A stretch of 64,000 nucleotides of DNA from Streptomyces armeniacus (GCF_003355155.1 NZ_CP031320.1:5819367-5883366); one strand, 5' to 3'. Shown: positions 1 through 10,163, counted from the first letter of the stretch. A program made the numbers and translations. Notes: generated by a model not told the origin, from the sequence alone.

Positions 1-339
1 CTGAACGCCCGCATGTTCAACGTCGCCAACGCGGCGCCCACGCTGGCCGGTGCGACGACGACCGCCTCGTTCAACATCGGCAACACGCTCGGGCCGTGGC
101 TCGGCGGGCTCGTCATCGGCGCGGGCTGGGGGTACCCGGCCGTCGCCTGGACGGGCGCCGCGCTGGCCGCGGCGGCCGTGGGCACGACGGCGGTGGCGTC
201 GCGGCTGCACCGCCGGGTGGCGGCGACGCGGGTGGTGGCGGGCGGGGCGGGGACGGCGGCTTCGCCGGCGGCGGACGCGTCGGTGGACGCGTCGGTGGAC
301 GCGTCGGCGGCGTACGGCCGGGGCCCCTCGGCCCACTGA
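1..339 (+). CDS. MFS exporter, C-terminal part (5' end outside window)
   Basis: The frame is open from the first base and ends at TGA 337-339, so about 112 C-terminal residues are present. The stretch NVANAAPTLAGATTTASFNIG, followed by GPWLGGLVIG, is typical of the penultimate helices of DHA1-type drug exporters (chloramphenicol/arabinose efflux group). A final helix (YPAVAWTGAALAAAAVGTTAV) and a basic cytoplasmic tail follow. The tail contains a 12-bp tandem repeat (274-309, three copies, encoding DASV units). The substrate cannot be inferred. Family assignment is good; the gene is truncated only by the window edge. Confidence 0.8.
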   Translation: MNARMFNVANAAPTLAGATTTASFNIGNTLGPWLGGLVIGAGWGYPAVAWTGAALAAAAVGTTAVASRLHRRVAATRVVAGGAGTAASPAADASVDASVDASAAYGRGPSAH

Positions 340-716
340 CGCCGACCGGGCGCCAGCCCGCACCCCGTCCAATCCAGCCCGTCCGGCGCTTGAGGACGAA
401 CCGGGGCGGCCAACGGCCGGTGGCTGGCCCAGCCGAGCGGCCCACAACACGCAACCCATGGCCGAGGGCCGTCCTCAAACGCCGGACAGGCTCGATGTCG
501 TGGCCGACGTCCGTACTCAAGCAACGGGCCGAAGCGGCTGGATGAGGGCCGTTCGCCGGTTGAAAGTTTTGCCCGGCGGCGATCATCCCCGCAGCTCACA
601 GACGCGATCAGCGGACTAGACCACAGGCACGTCGCGTGCGCTCTTTCCGTCGCCCGCGCTGTCGCGTATTTGTGACATGTCTGCATCAGACACCACCCCT
701 GACCCAGGAGGCACTC
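340..716. other. Intergenic region with one inverted pair of dispersed repeats
   Basis: No credible gene is seen. A copy of the dispersed repeat core GTCCGGCGCTTGAGGAC lies at about 381-397, and an opposite-orientation copy (GTCCTCAAACGCCGGAC) at about 471-487. Together they could form a large stem. The promoter of the downstream lysozyme gene is presumably within about 600-700, but I cannot name clear hexamers. Confidence 0.6.
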
Positions 717-1658
717 ATGCGCAGACCCACCCCCCACAGCTTCTACGCGCGTAGGACCGCGGACCAGGCCGTGAACACGACCGCGAGCAGGGCCGTACGG
801 AGGACCGCCATGGCCGCCGGCGTCGTCGGTGCGGCGATGGCCCTCACGCTGACGACCGTCGGGACCTCGAACGCCGCCCCGGCCGGCGGCGAGGAGGAAG
901 GTTACCGGCTCGGCGAAGGCCGCATGGGCATCAGCGCGGAGAAGGAGGCGGCAGGCAAGGAGCGCCGTCAGATCGGCGCGCAGGACACCAGCGGTGTCCA
1001 GGGCATCGACGTGTCCCACTACCAGGGCAGCATCAACTGGGGCTCGGTGAAGAGTGCCGGCATCCAGTTCGCCTGGATCAAGGCCACCGAGGGCACCACC
1101 TACAAGGACCCGAAGTTCGGCGCCAACTACACCGGCGCCTACAACAACAAGGTCATCCGCGGCGCGTACCACTTCGCCCGCCCCGGCTCGTCGAGCGGTG
1201 CGGCGCAGGCAGACTTCTTCGCCAAGAACGGCGGAGCCTGGTCCGCGGACAACCTCACGCTTCCCGGCGTGCTGGACATCGAGAACGGCTCCAGCTCGCA
1301 GTGCCACGGGCTGAGCCAGGCCTCGATGCGCAACTGGATCTCCGACTTCCACTCGACCTACAAGTCGCGGACCTCCCGTGACGTGGTCATCTACACCACG
1401 GCCGACTGGTGGAAGAACTGCACGGGCAACTGGAGCGGCATGAGCGACAAGTCGCCGCTGTGGGTTGCGCACTGGACGACCGGCAGCCCCACCATCCCGT
1501 CCGGCTTCCCGTTCTGGACTGTCTGGCAGTACACGGACAGCGGGAACATCGGCGGGATCAACCCGGTCGACCGCAACAAGTTCAACGGCTCGCGGGACAG
1601 GCTGCTCGCCCTGGCGAACAACACCTCGCTGGCCAAGCCAATGGTGGACGCACGCTGA
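717..1658 (+). CDS. Secreted GH25 family lysozyme (N-acetylmuramidase)
   Basis: A 313-residue precursor. The first ~53 residues are an export signal with basic residues and a hydrophobic core, ending SNA before APAGG. The GH25 fold starts near residue 98 with GIDVSHYQGSINW, carrying the conserved catalytic-site aspartate, and continues with WIKATEG, GAYHFARP, VLDIENG and WQYTDSG, all hallmark strands of the family. It hydrolyses the MurNAc-GlcNAc beta-1,4 bond of peptidoglycan outside the cell. ATG 717 was chosen because AGGAGG lies at 706-711; the frame is open further upstream to 636 but without a site. The nearby muramic-acid recycling genes fit a cell-wall turnover theme. Confidence 0.93.
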   Translation: MRRPTPHSFYARRTADQAVNTTASRAVRRTAMAAGVVGAAMALTLTTVGTSNAAPAGGEEEGYRLGEGRMGISAEKEAAGKERRQIGAQDTSGVQGIDVSHYQGSINWGSVKSAGIQFAWIKATEGTTYKDPKFGANYTGAYNNKVIRGAYHFARPGSSSGAAQADFFAKNGGAWSADNLTLPGVLDIENGSSSQCHGLSQASMRNWISDFHSTYKSRTSRDVVIYTTADWWKNCTGNWSGMSDKSPLWVAHWTTGSPTIPSGFPFWTVWQYTDSGNIGGINPVDRNKFNGSRDRLLALANNTSLAKPMVDAR

Positions 1659-1925
1659 CCGATCCGCCCCAGCACAGGGTGAGTTGACCCATGTGACACG
1701 CGGGAGTAGCACGCGAGGCCGCGGAACTGGTCCGTGGACGGGAGGGCCACCTTCCGGTCATGGACCAGGGCCTACCAGTTGTGAAGACCTGACCGCTTCG
1801 CACTTTCATTCGGCCTCTCGTGCAACTTTCCAGCCGGTACGGACCTCTCACTTGTTACCCGGTAAGACCATCCGGGGGCGACTGCCGGGCGGCAGACACC
1901 GCAAAACGGGAGGGACAAGGCAAGC

Positions 1926-3311
1926 ATGAAGAGGACGACGGGCGGCGCACCCGAGGCCGGAGCAGCAGCCAAGGCCGCAGCCGAGGCCGTAACGGCGCGA
2001 ACAGACGACACACGTACGGGCACGGCCACGACCAGGGCCACGGCCACGCGCACGGCCGCACGCGTATCCCGCCGCACCGCGCTGACCGCGGGGGCCGGAG
2101 CGGCGGCGACGCTGGCCCTGGCCGGCTGCGGGACCCTGGACGACCTGCGGGGCTCCGACTCCGACGGCTCCGACGACTCCGACAAGGTGGGCCCGGAAGA
2201 CAGCGGCCCTTCGCTGAAGAACCCGAAGCTGATCGGGGACGGTTCCACGGCGTACACGGGGCGGCAGCCGAAGCAGCCCGAGGCGCCGGCCAAGCTGAAG
2301 CCGGGGCAGGCGCCGCCGCAGTTCGTGGTGTTCTCCTGGGACGGCGCGGGGGAGGTGGGCAACGGGCTGTTCCCGAGATTCCTCGACCTGGCCAAGAAGT
2401 ACGACGCCGGGATGACGTTCTTCCTGTCGGGCCTCTATCTGCTGCCGGAATCGAAGAAGCGGCTGTACCGGCCGCCGAACAACACCGTGGGCGCCTCCGA
2501 CATCGGCTACCTCCGCGACGCGAACATCAAGGAGACGCTGAAGTACGTACGCCGGGCCTGGCTCGAAGGCCACGAGATAGGCACGCACTTCAACGGGCAC
2601 TTCTGCGGTGAAGGCAGCGGCAGCGTGGCGCACTGGAGCTCCGCGCAGTGGCAGGACGAGATAGACCAGGCCAAGTCGTTCGTGAAGAACTGGCGGACGA
2701 ACACCGGCTGGCACGACCTGCCGCCGCTCCCGTTCGACTACGACAAGGAGCTCGTCGGCGCCCGTACACCCTGCCTGCTCGGCCAGGAGAAGCTGCTGCC
2801 CACCGCCCGCGAGCTGGGCTGGCGCTACGACGCCTCCTCGCCCGGCGGCGTCCAGCGCTGGCCGGTGAAGAAGAACGGGATCTGGGACCTGCCGCTGCAG
2901 GCCCTGCCCTTCCCGGGGCACGAGTTCGAGGTCCTGTCCATGGACTACAACATCCTCGCCAACCAGTCCAAGAATTCCACGAACGGCCCGCCCGCCAACC
3001 ATCCGGCCTGGCGCAAGGAGGCCACCGGCGCGTACGTGGCCGGGTTCAAGCGGGCGTACGAGGGCAACCGCGCGCCGCTGTTCATCGGGAACCACTTCGA
3101 GGAGTGGAACGGCGGCATCTACATGGACGCCGTGGAGGAGACGGTCAAGCAGATAGCCGGCCGCAAGGACGTACGCCTGGTCTCGTTCCGGCAGTTCACC
3201 GACTGGCTGGACGCCCAGGACCCGGCGGTGCTGGAGAAGCTGCGGGGCCTGGAGGTGGGGCAGTCGCCCACCGGGGGCTGGCAGCAGTACCTCGCGAAGG
3301 CGTCGGCGTAG
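1926..3311 (+). CDS. Tat/lipoprotein-type polysaccharide deacetylase-like protein
   Basis: 461 residues. An arginine pair (SRRTALTAG, residues ~48-56) and a lipobox ending LAGC (Cys ~68) suggest Tat export and lipid anchoring. A low-complexity linker follows, then a NodB-like barrel: VVFSWDGAGE (position of the usual TFDDG motif), later GHEIGTHFNGH (the metal-binding SHxxxH region in classic deacetylases) and GARTPCLLG. The aspartate pair and second histidine differ from canonical NodB (SWDG instead of FDDG, HFNGH instead of HTWNH), so activity is uncertain. It is a conserved actinobacterial family. The start at ATG 1926 is preceded by GGGAGGGACAAGG. Distance from the lysozyme gene is 267 bp, so it is likely transcribed separately. 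Confidence 0.8.
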   Translation: MKRTTGGAPEAGAAAKAAAEAVTARTDDTRTGTATTRATATRTAARVSRRTALTAGAGAAATLALAGCGTLDDLRGSDSDGSDDSDKVGPEDSGPSLKNPKLIGDGSTAYTGRQPKQPEAPAKLKPGQAPPQFVVFSWDGAGEVGNGLFPRFLDLAKKYDAGMTFFLSGLYLLPESKKRLYRPPNNTVGASDIGYLRDANIKETLKYVRRAWLEGHEIGTHFNGHFCGEGSGSVAHWSSAQWQDEIDQAKSFVKNWRTNTGWHDLPPLPFDYDKELVGARTPCLLGQEKLLPTARELGWRYDASSPGGVQRWPVKKNGIWDLPLQALPFPGHEFEVLSMDYNILANQSKNSTNGPPANHPAWRKEATGAYVAGFKRAYEGNRAPLFIGNHFEEWNGGIYMDAVEETVKQIAGRKDVRLVSFRQFTDWLDAQDPAVLEKLRGLEVGQSPTGGWQQYLAKASA

Positions 3312-3380
3312 CCGGGGAGCACGACGAAGCCGAAAGGCAGGGGGTAGCCGCCGGGCCCGGCGCAGCCGCCGGGCAGGGGG

Positions 3381-3641
3381 TCACTGCGGCCGCGGCCGCC
3401 GCAGGCCCGCCGAGGTGAGCCGTTGCAGCAGGTCCTTGCTGCCCACCTCCACCGCCCCCTGCCGCACCGCCGCCGCGTACCGCTCCGACGGCACGTCGTA
3501 GTGGTCCCGGTCGAACGCCCGCCGCGGGCAGCCGATGGCCTCCGCGAAGGCGTGCAGTTCCTCGTACGAGGAGTCGCTCACCATGTGGGACCACATCCGG
3601 CCGTGTCCGGGCCAGGTGGGCGGATCGATGTAGACGGTCAC
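3381..3641 (-). CDS. DUF4031 domain protein
   Basis: An 86-residue protein starting VTVYIDPPTWPGHGRMWSHM, the typical opening of DUF4031, with SYEELHAFAEAIG and CPRRAFDRDHYDVP further on. The function of the family is unknown; a histidine/aspartate-rich face suggests a small enzyme or metal-binding fold, but this is inference. The GTG start (3641) overlaps the stop of the upstream gene by 4 bp (GTGA), so the two are surely co-transcribed. It converges with the deacetylase-like gene. Confidence 0.85.
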   Translation of the reverse strand: MTVYIDPPTWPGHGRMWSHMVSDSSYEELHAFAEAIGCPRRAFDRDHYDVPSERYAAAVRQGAVEVGSKDLLQRLTSAGLRRPRPQ

Positions 3642-4012
3642 GTCAGCCGTCCCAGTCCCCCCACGCGGGCGACCGCCGTGGACGTCTTGCCGCACACCCA
3701 GTGGGGGTTCTCGCCGAGCTCCGGCTCGACCTCCAGGGCGTGCAGGTCGGCGCCGCCGCAGGCCGGGCACAGGGGCCAGCGGCCGTAGCGTTCCAGCAGC
3801 GCGTCCTGGACGTCCTGGGCGACGAGGCCGTCCACGAACGAGACGCCGTCCGGCCACTGTTCGACCCACCAGCGCCGGTGCACCACGGCGTCCTCCACCA
3901 GCGAGACGACGTCGGCCTGGTCGACGTCGCTCGCGTGCAGGTCGGCGAGGATGCGGGCGCGCGCCGTGTGCAGTGCCTGTTCGAGGGGCTGGGCCTCCGG
4001 TTGCTGCTCCAT
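3638..4012 (-). CDS. Conserved hypothetical protein with CPxCGG knuckle
   Basis: 124 residues, not assigned to a named family. The N-terminal two thirds look helical and acidic (LEQALHTARARILADLHASD). A CPACGG knuckle near residue 82 is followed by a second cysteine in HWVCGKT, giving a possible zinc ribbon. It is translationally coupled to the DUF4031 gene and divergent from the RpiR-type regulator, so its promoter lies in 4013-4080. No function is proposed. Confidence 0.7.
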   Translation of the reverse strand: MEQQPEAQPLEQALHTARARILADLHASDVDQADVVSLVEDAVVHRRWWVEQWPDGVSFVDGLVAQDVQDALLERYGRWPLCPACGGADLHALEVEPELGENPHWVCGKTSTAVARVGGLGRLT

Positions 4013-4077
4013 GTCTCAATTGGACCAAAGTTCGCGCGAGTACGGGTCCACGCCGGATGTCGCTTGCTACCGGGGGG

Positions 4078-4107
4078 TTGACTGGCCAGTAGGAATGAAA
4101 ATATCTT
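4078..4107 (+). promoter_or_regulatory. Probable promoter giving a leaderless RpiR-type regulator mRNA
   Basis: TTGACT at 4078-4083 and TATCTT at 4102-4107 are separated by 18 bp. The expected start point, about 7 bases after the -10, falls on GTG 4114, the best start of the gene. No ribosome binding site precedes that GTG, which agrees with leaderless transcription, common in Streptomyces. Confidence 0.55.
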
Positions 4108-4113
4108 TTGCCC

Positions 4114-5085
4114 GTGACGAACAGCGTGAAGGAAAGTTTCGCCAGCCGTGGCGGGCACGCACCCTCGCCCGTCCCCGCACCCGCGCCCCCGGTCCGTACG
4201 GCCGGCCCGCCCGGGCCCGCCGCCCTCGCCGCCAAGGTGCGCACGATGGCGCCGTCGATGACCCGCTCCATGCAGCGCGTGGCGGAGACCGTCGCGCACG
4301 ACCCGGCGGGCTGCGCGCGACTGACCGTCACGGGGCTCGCGGAGCGTACGGGCACCAGCGAGGCCACCGTCGTACGGACCTCGCGGCTGCTGGGCTATCC
4401 CGGTTATCGCGATCTGCGGCTCGCGCTCGCGGGCCTGGCCGCGCAGCAGGAGTCGGGTGCCGCGCCGTCCGTCACCGCCGACATAGCGGTGGACGATCCG
4501 ATCGGCGAGGTCATCAGCAAGCTCGCACAGGACGAGCAGCAGACCCTCGCGGACACGGCGGCCGGGCTGGACACCGCACAGGTCGAGGCGGCCGTCGGGG
4601 CGCTGGCCGCCGCCCGCCGGGTGGATGTGTACGGGGCGGCGGCGTCCGCGCTCGTCGGCCAGGACCTGGCGCAGAAGCTGCTGCGGATCGGCCTGGTCGC
4701 GCACGCCCACGCGGACCCGCATCTCGCGGTGACGAACGCGGTGCAGCTGCGCGCCGGCGACGTGGCGCTCGCGATCACGCACTCGGGCCGCACGGTCGAC
4801 GTGATCGAGCCGCTGCGCGTCGCCTTCGACCACGGCGCGACGACCATCGCCATCACGGGACGGCCCGACGGCGAGGTCGCGCAGTACGCCGACCATGTGC
4901 TGACCACCTCGACCGCCCGCGAGAGCGAGCTGAGACCGGCCGCGATGTCGAGCCGTACGAGCCAGCTCCTCGTGGTGGACTGCCTGTTCATAGGTGTGGC
5001 ACAACGGACGTACGAGTCCGCCGCGCCTGCCCTGTCCGCCTCGTACGAGGCGCTGGCACACCGCCACTCGCCCCGGGTGCGCTGA
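4114..5085 (+). CDS. MurR/RpiR family transcriptional regulator (HTH + SIS)
   Basis: 323 residues. A disordered Ala/Pro N-terminus is followed by an RpiR-type HTH (residues ~40-110: RSMQRVAETVAHDP, TVTGLAERTGTSEATVVRTSRLLG) and a SIS sugar-phosphate-binding domain (~150-290: RRVDVYGAAASALVGQDLAQKL, ALAITHSGRTVDVIEPLR, TTIAITG). The SIS domain presumably senses MurNAc-6-phosphate or a related sugar phosphate, because murQ lies 200 bp downstream on the same strand. GTG 4114 was preferred over TTG 4108 because of the promoter position. Regulation of murQ is inferred from position only. Confidence 0.9.
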   Translation: MTNSVKESFASRGGHAPSPVPAPAPPVRTAGPPGPAALAAKVRTMAPSMTRSMQRVAETVAHDPAGCARLTVTGLAERTGTSEATVVRTSRLLGYPGYRDLRLALAGLAAQQESGAAPSVTADIAVDDPIGEVISKLAQDEQQTLADTAAGLDTAQVEAAVGALAAARRVDVYGAAASALVGQDLAQKLLRIGLVAHAHADPHLAVTNAVQLRAGDVALAITHSGRTVDVIEPLRVAFDHGATTIAITGRPDGEVAQYADHVLTTSTARESELRPAAMSSRTSQLLVVDCLFIGVAQRTYESAAPALSASYEALAHRHSPRVR

Positions 5086-5285
5086 CCGCGCCCCGCACGG
5101 ACCGCGTGCAGGGCACGCACCGCCGGGACCGTACGGCGCGCGCTCGGCACGTACGCACGCGGCACGCGCGTCCGGCACCCGCGTACGGGCCCGCGCCGGC
5201 ACACCGCCGTGCAGCGCGGCACCGGCACCGGCATCAGCCACGGCATCAGCATCAGCACTCGCACCGGAAAGAGCCGCTCCTCGCC

Positions 5286-6230
5286 ATGACCTCCACCGCC
5301 GACTCGTCGTACAACGAACTGCGCGCCCAGCTGGACAGCATGACCACCGAGGCGTTCCGCAGCGAGCTGTCCGAGATCGACCAGCTGCCCACGCTGGAGA
5401 TCGCCAAGATCATGAACGGGGAGGACGCCACCGTCCCCGCCGCCGTCGCCGCCGCGCTGCCGCGCATCGCCGCCGCGATCGACGCCATCGCCGAACGGAT
5501 GGCCCGTGGCGGCCGCCTCCTCTACGCCGGCGCGGGCACCGCCGGACGGATGGGCCTGCTGGACGCCAGCGAGTGCCCGCCGACGTTCAACACCGGCCCG
5601 AACGAGGTCATGGGCCTCATCGCGGGCGGCCCCTCCGCCATGGTCAAGTCCGTGGAGGGCGCCGAGGACAGCGCCCGGCTGGCGGCCGCCGACCTGGACG
5701 AGCTGAAGGTGGGCGCGGACGACTCGGTCGTCGGCATCTCCGCCTCGGGCCGCACGCCGTACGCGGTGGGCGCCGTCGAGCACGCGCGTTCGCTGGGCGC
5801 GCTGACCGTCGGGCTCTCCTGCAACGCGGGCTCGGCGCTGGCCGGGGCCGCCGACCACGGAATCGAGATCGTCGTCGGGCCCGAGCTGCTGACCGGCTCG
5901 ACGCGCCTCAAGGCGGGCACGGCGCAGAAGCTCGTGCTCAACATGCTGTCGACGATCACCATGATCCGGCTGGGCAAGACGTACGGGAACCTGATGGTCG
6001 ACGTACGCGCCTCCAACGAGAAGCTGCGGGCCCGCTCGCGGCGGATCGTGTCCCTGGCGACGGGCGCCCCGGACGACGAGATCGAACGGGCGCTGGAGGC
6101 CACGGACGGCGAGGTGAAGCACGCGATCCTCACCATCCTCGGCCATGTCGACGGCCCCACCGCCGCCCGGCTGCTCACCGACTCGCACGGCCATCTGCGT
6201 GCGGCGCTCCAGGCGGCGGGCGGGTCGTAA
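5286..6230 (+). CDS. murQ: N-acetylmuramic acid 6-phosphate etherase
   Basis: 314 residues, the usual family length. It cleaves the lactyl ether of MurNAc-6-P to GlcNAc-6-P and D-lactate during peptidoglycan recycling. The signature is clear: LPTLEIAKIMNGED, GGRLLYAGAGTAGRMGLLDA, ECPPTFNT, VVGISASGRTPYAVGA, and LKAGTAQKLVLNMLST with TYGNLMVDVRASNEKL. The single SIS domain covers residues ~65-225. ATG 5286 follows a weak GGAAAGAG. It sits downstream of the RpiR-type regulator; the secreted lysozyme at 717-1658 could feed the same pathway. Confidence 0.96.
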   Translation: MTSTADSSYNELRAQLDSMTTEAFRSELSEIDQLPTLEIAKIMNGEDATVPAAVAAALPRIAAAIDAIAERMARGGRLLYAGAGTAGRMGLLDASECPPTFNTGPNEVMGLIAGGPSAMVKSVEGAEDSARLAAADLDELKVGADDSVVGISASGRTPYAVGAVEHARSLGALTVGLSCNAGSALAGAADHGIEIVVGPELLTGSTRLKAGTAQKLVLNMLSTITMIRLGKTYGNLMVDVRASNEKLRARSRRIVSLATGAPDDEIERALEATDGEVKHAILTILGHVDGPTAARLLTDSHGHLRAALQAAGGS

Positions 6231-6242
6231 CCGCACCCTCCC

Positions 6243-6629
6243 TCAGCAGCTCCCGGCCGCGCCGGCCGTGCCGCCCGCACCGCCCGTACCCGTGCCGCCC
6301 GCGGTGACGTCCCCGCCGACGCCCTCGGCGCCCGCCACCGCCAGCAGCGTCCCCATCAGGTCCGGGAAGCGGGCGTCGAGGTCGGCGCGGCGCAGCTCGA
6401 CGTAGCAGCGCGTGCCCTCCTGACGGGTGCGCGTGAGGCCCGCGTCCCGCAGGACCTTCATGTGGTGGCTGAGCGTGGACTTTGCCACGGGCGCCCGCAG
6501 TTCGCCCCAGCCGCGCTCGCGGCCGTCGGCCAGCAGCCGTACGACCCCGAGCCGTATGGGGTCGCTGAGCGCTGCCAGCACGCGCGGAAGCGTGATCTCG
6601 CCGGGAGCGGGGTGATGCGGATCCTTCAT
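6243..6629 (-). CDS. ArsR family winged-helix repressor
   Basis: 128 residues. The winged helix is plain: LPRVLAALSDPIRLGVVRLLADG, then KSTLSHHMKVLRDAGLTRTRQEGTRCYVELR. No metal-binding cysteines are visible in the recognition region, so it is probably not a metal sensor; HTH_20-type members next to SDR genes often respond to small organics. The C-terminus is a Gly/Ala/Thr-rich tail. It is divergent from the SDR gene over a 66-bp gap holding a 25-bp palindrome, so it likely represses itself and the SDR gene. Confidence 0.9.
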   Translation of the reverse strand: MKDPHHPAPGEITLPRVLAALSDPIRLGVVRLLADGRERGWGELRAPVAKSTLSHHMKVLRDAGLTRTRQEGTRCYVELRRADLDARFPDLMGTLLAVAGAEGVGGDVTAGGTGTGGAGGTAGAAGSC

Positions 6630-6646
6630 GCGCTCATGCTACCTTC

Positions 6647-6671
6647 GTTCGAAGTTCGCAGAACATCGAAC
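6647..6671. promoter_or_regulatory. Putative ArsR-type operator (25-bp palindrome)
   Basis: Arms GTTCGAAGTTC (6647-6657) and GAACATCGAAC (6661-6671) are inverted repeats matching at 10 of 11 positions around a 3-bp centre. The site lies between the divergent ArsR and SDR starts, where one bound dimer could cover both promoters. Confidence 0.7.
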
Positions 6672-6695
6672 ACCGGCGACCACTGGAGGACCACC

Positions 6696-7460
6696 GTGCG
6701 GACCCCGACGGCCGGCAGCTTCACCGACCAGGTCGTGATCGTGACCGGCGCCGGTTCCGGGATCGGCCGCGCCACCGCGGAGGCGTACGCCGAGGCCGGC
6801 GCGTACGTCCTCGGGGTCGGCCGCCGGGCCGAGGCCCTCGACAAGACCGCCGCCGCCCATACGGGCATCGCCGCCTTCCCCGCCGACATCACGGAGGAGG
6901 GCGGGCCCGAACGGGTCGTACGGGCCGCCGTCGAACGGTGGGGCCGGCTCGACGTCCTCGTCAACAACGCCGGAGCGTTCGCCGTACTGCCGTTGGCAGA
7001 GGCCACCGAGGACGGCATCGCGCGCATCCTGGCGACGAACGTCACCGCACCGAGCCTGCTGGCCCGCGCGGCGCTGCCGCACCTCAAGGCCGCGCGCGGG
7101 GCGATCGTCAACGTCTCCAGCACGTACGGGCACCGGCCCGCGCCCCACGCCGGCCACTACGCCGCCTCCAAGGCCGCGCTGGAACAGCTGACCCGCAGCT
7201 GGGCGGTGGAGCTGGCGCCCGACCGTATCCGCGTCAACGGCGTCGCCCCCGGCCCGACCGAGAGCGAGGCCCTGGCGGCCTCGGGCCTCCCCGACGCCGC
7301 GATCGACCGGATCAAGGCCGAGGAGGCGGCGCGCATCCCGCTGGGGCGCCGCGGTGAACCCGCCGAAGTCGCGGCGTGGATCGTACGGCTCAGCGACTCC
7401 CACACCGCCTGGCTGACCGGTCAGATCCTCACGGTCGACGGCGGACTCGAACTGCTCTGA
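6696..7460 (+). CDS. Short-chain dehydrogenase/reductase
   Basis: 254 residues, classical SDR length. Motifs: TGAGSGIGRATA (dinucleotide loop), VLVNNAGAF, IVNVSSTYGH with the catalytic Ser, YAASKAAL (catalytic Tyr/Lys), RVNGVAPGPTESEA, and the C-terminal LTGQILTVDGGLEL. An NAD(P)H-dependent oxidoreductase; substrate unknown. GTG 6696 follows GGAGGA at 6685-6690; the longer upstream frame (from 6462) overlaps the ArsR gene and is rejected. Regulation by the divergent ArsR protein is likely. Confidence 0.93.
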   Translation: MRTPTAGSFTDQVVIVTGAGSGIGRATAEAYAEAGAYVLGVGRRAEALDKTAAAHTGIAAFPADITEEGGPERVVRAAVERWGRLDVLVNNAGAFAVLPLAEATEDGIARILATNVTAPSLLARAALPHLKAARGAIVNVSSTYGHRPAPHAGHYAASKAALEQLTRSWAVELAPDRIRVNGVAPGPTESEALAASGLPDAAIDRIKAEEAARIPLGRRGEPAEVAAWIVRLSDSHTAWLTGQILTVDGGLELL

Positions 7461-7494
7461 GCGCCCGCGGCGGAGCGGCGCGCGCACGCATGAA

Positions 7495-7523
7495 GCGGCC
7501 CCACCCGCCAGGGGTGGGGCCGC
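7495..7523 (+). terminator. Terminator hairpin after the SDR gene
   Basis: A perfect 12-bp stem (GCGGCCCCACCC, 7495-7506) with a 5-base loop lies between the convergent SDR gene and the secreted protein at 7552-7983. It could serve both. Confidence 0.75.
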
Positions 7524-7551
7524 CCTCCAACCTGCCGGTCAGCAGGGGGTC

Positions 7552-7983
7552 TCAGCGGACGACCACGGACATCGGCTGCGACACGACGTCGCCGTGCCGG
7601 CCCGTGATCGTACGGAGCTGGTTCTTGCCCTTGACGCCCAGCTTCACGCGCAGGCTGTACGAGCCGTCGCGGTTGACGGTCGTGGAGACGGGCAGCGACT
7701 TCCAGGACGCGCCCTGCTTCTGCTGCAGCAGCACGGTGTAACCCGGCTTCACGCCCTGGGCCTTGCCCTGCACACGGAACTGCTGCCACGCCTTGACGGT
7801 GGTGGCGTCGGCCCGCGCGGTGATCAGCTGGTTGGCGGGCTGTACGGCCGCGGTGGACTGCGGGCCGCGCGGCGTCGGCTCCCCCACGGCGGCGGCGGTC
7901 GCGGCGGACGCGACGCCCGCGCCGAGCACGCCCAGGGCGAGCAAACCGGCGACGACGGGGCGGGCGGTGACGGTTCGGTTCAT
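7552..7983 (-). CDS. Small secreted protein, beta-sandwich-like
   Basis: 143 residues. A signal peptide (residues ~1-30, GLLALGVLGAGVASAATAA) is followed by a short linker and about 85 residues of alternating strands (QFRVQGKAQGVKPGYTVLLQ, then KSLPVSTTVNRDGSYSLRVK and QLRTITG). Such proteins resemble Ig-like modules and are common, uncharacterised secreted proteins in Streptomyces. No catalytic motif is visible. ATG 7983 has a GGAAGTT-like site upstream. Confidence 0.75.
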   Translation of the reverse strand: MNRTVTARPVVAGLLALGVLGAGVASAATAAAVGEPTPRGPQSTAAVQPANQLITARADATTVKAWQQFRVQGKAQGVKPGYTVLLQQKQGASWKSLPVSTTVNRDGSYSLRVKLGVKGKNQLRTITGRHGDVVSQPMSVVVR

Positions 7984-8193
7984 GCAACTTCCTGTTCTCG
8001 AAGAGCAAATGATGTCGAGTCACAGCAAACAGGAAGAAAAGCCGCGAATCATCGGCCGAACGGTCAGTCTTGAACAGCCGCCCCCGTTCCGCCCGAACGT
8101 ACGATCGCGACTCAGGCCGGGCAGGCCGGGGGAAGGCCACAGGAAGGCCAGGGGGAGGCCACGGGCCGGGGGTCGAGGGGCCACGCACGCCGA

Positions 8194-8220
8194 AGGGCGG
8201 CTCCCCGAGGGAGCCGCCCT
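8194..8220 (-). terminator. groEL terminator
   Basis: A perfect 12-bp stem (AGGGCGGCTCCC at 8194-8205, complement at 8209-8220) with a 3-base loop, 35 bases past the groEL stop. Confidence 0.85.
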
Positions 8221-8254
8221 TGGCGCGTACAGCGGAACCGCTGATCCGGAAGGA

Positions 8255-10018
<1,764 letters not shown>

Positions 10019-10035
10019 TCACCGAACCGGTCCTT

Positions 10036-10062
10036 CTGTCACTCTCACTCTCAGAGTGCTAA
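10036..10062 (-). promoter_or_regulatory. CIRCE element 1 (proximal, imperfect)
   Basis: On the minus strand a perfect TTAGCACTC half-site is followed by nine bases and GAGTGACAG, compared with the consensus GAGTGCTAA. It sits upstream of groEL and is the expected HrcA operator. Confidence 0.75.
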
Positions 10063-10071
10063 CGCCCATGA

Positions 10072-10098
10072 TTAGCACTCGACCCCCTCGAGTGCAAG
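10072..10098. promoter_or_regulatory. CIRCE element 2 (distal)
   Basis: TTAGCACTC at 10072-10080, nine bases, then GAGTGCAAG. The left half is perfect and the right half matches the first six consensus bases. The half-site orientation is opposite to element 1, and the two are separated by only 9 bp, so two HrcA dimers could bind side by side. Confidence 0.7.
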
Positions 10099-10130
10099 CG
10101 CGATCCTCCGACGGCGAACAAGCGGAAGGA

Positions 10131-10163
10131 CCCGCTCCGTGACCGTGGTGGTCGCGGAACGGG
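10131..10163 (-). terminator. Terminator of the cold-shock gene
   Basis: A 14-bp stem with two non-Watson-Crick positions (10131-10144 with 10150-10163), 34 bases past the csp stop codon. Confidence 0.7.
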
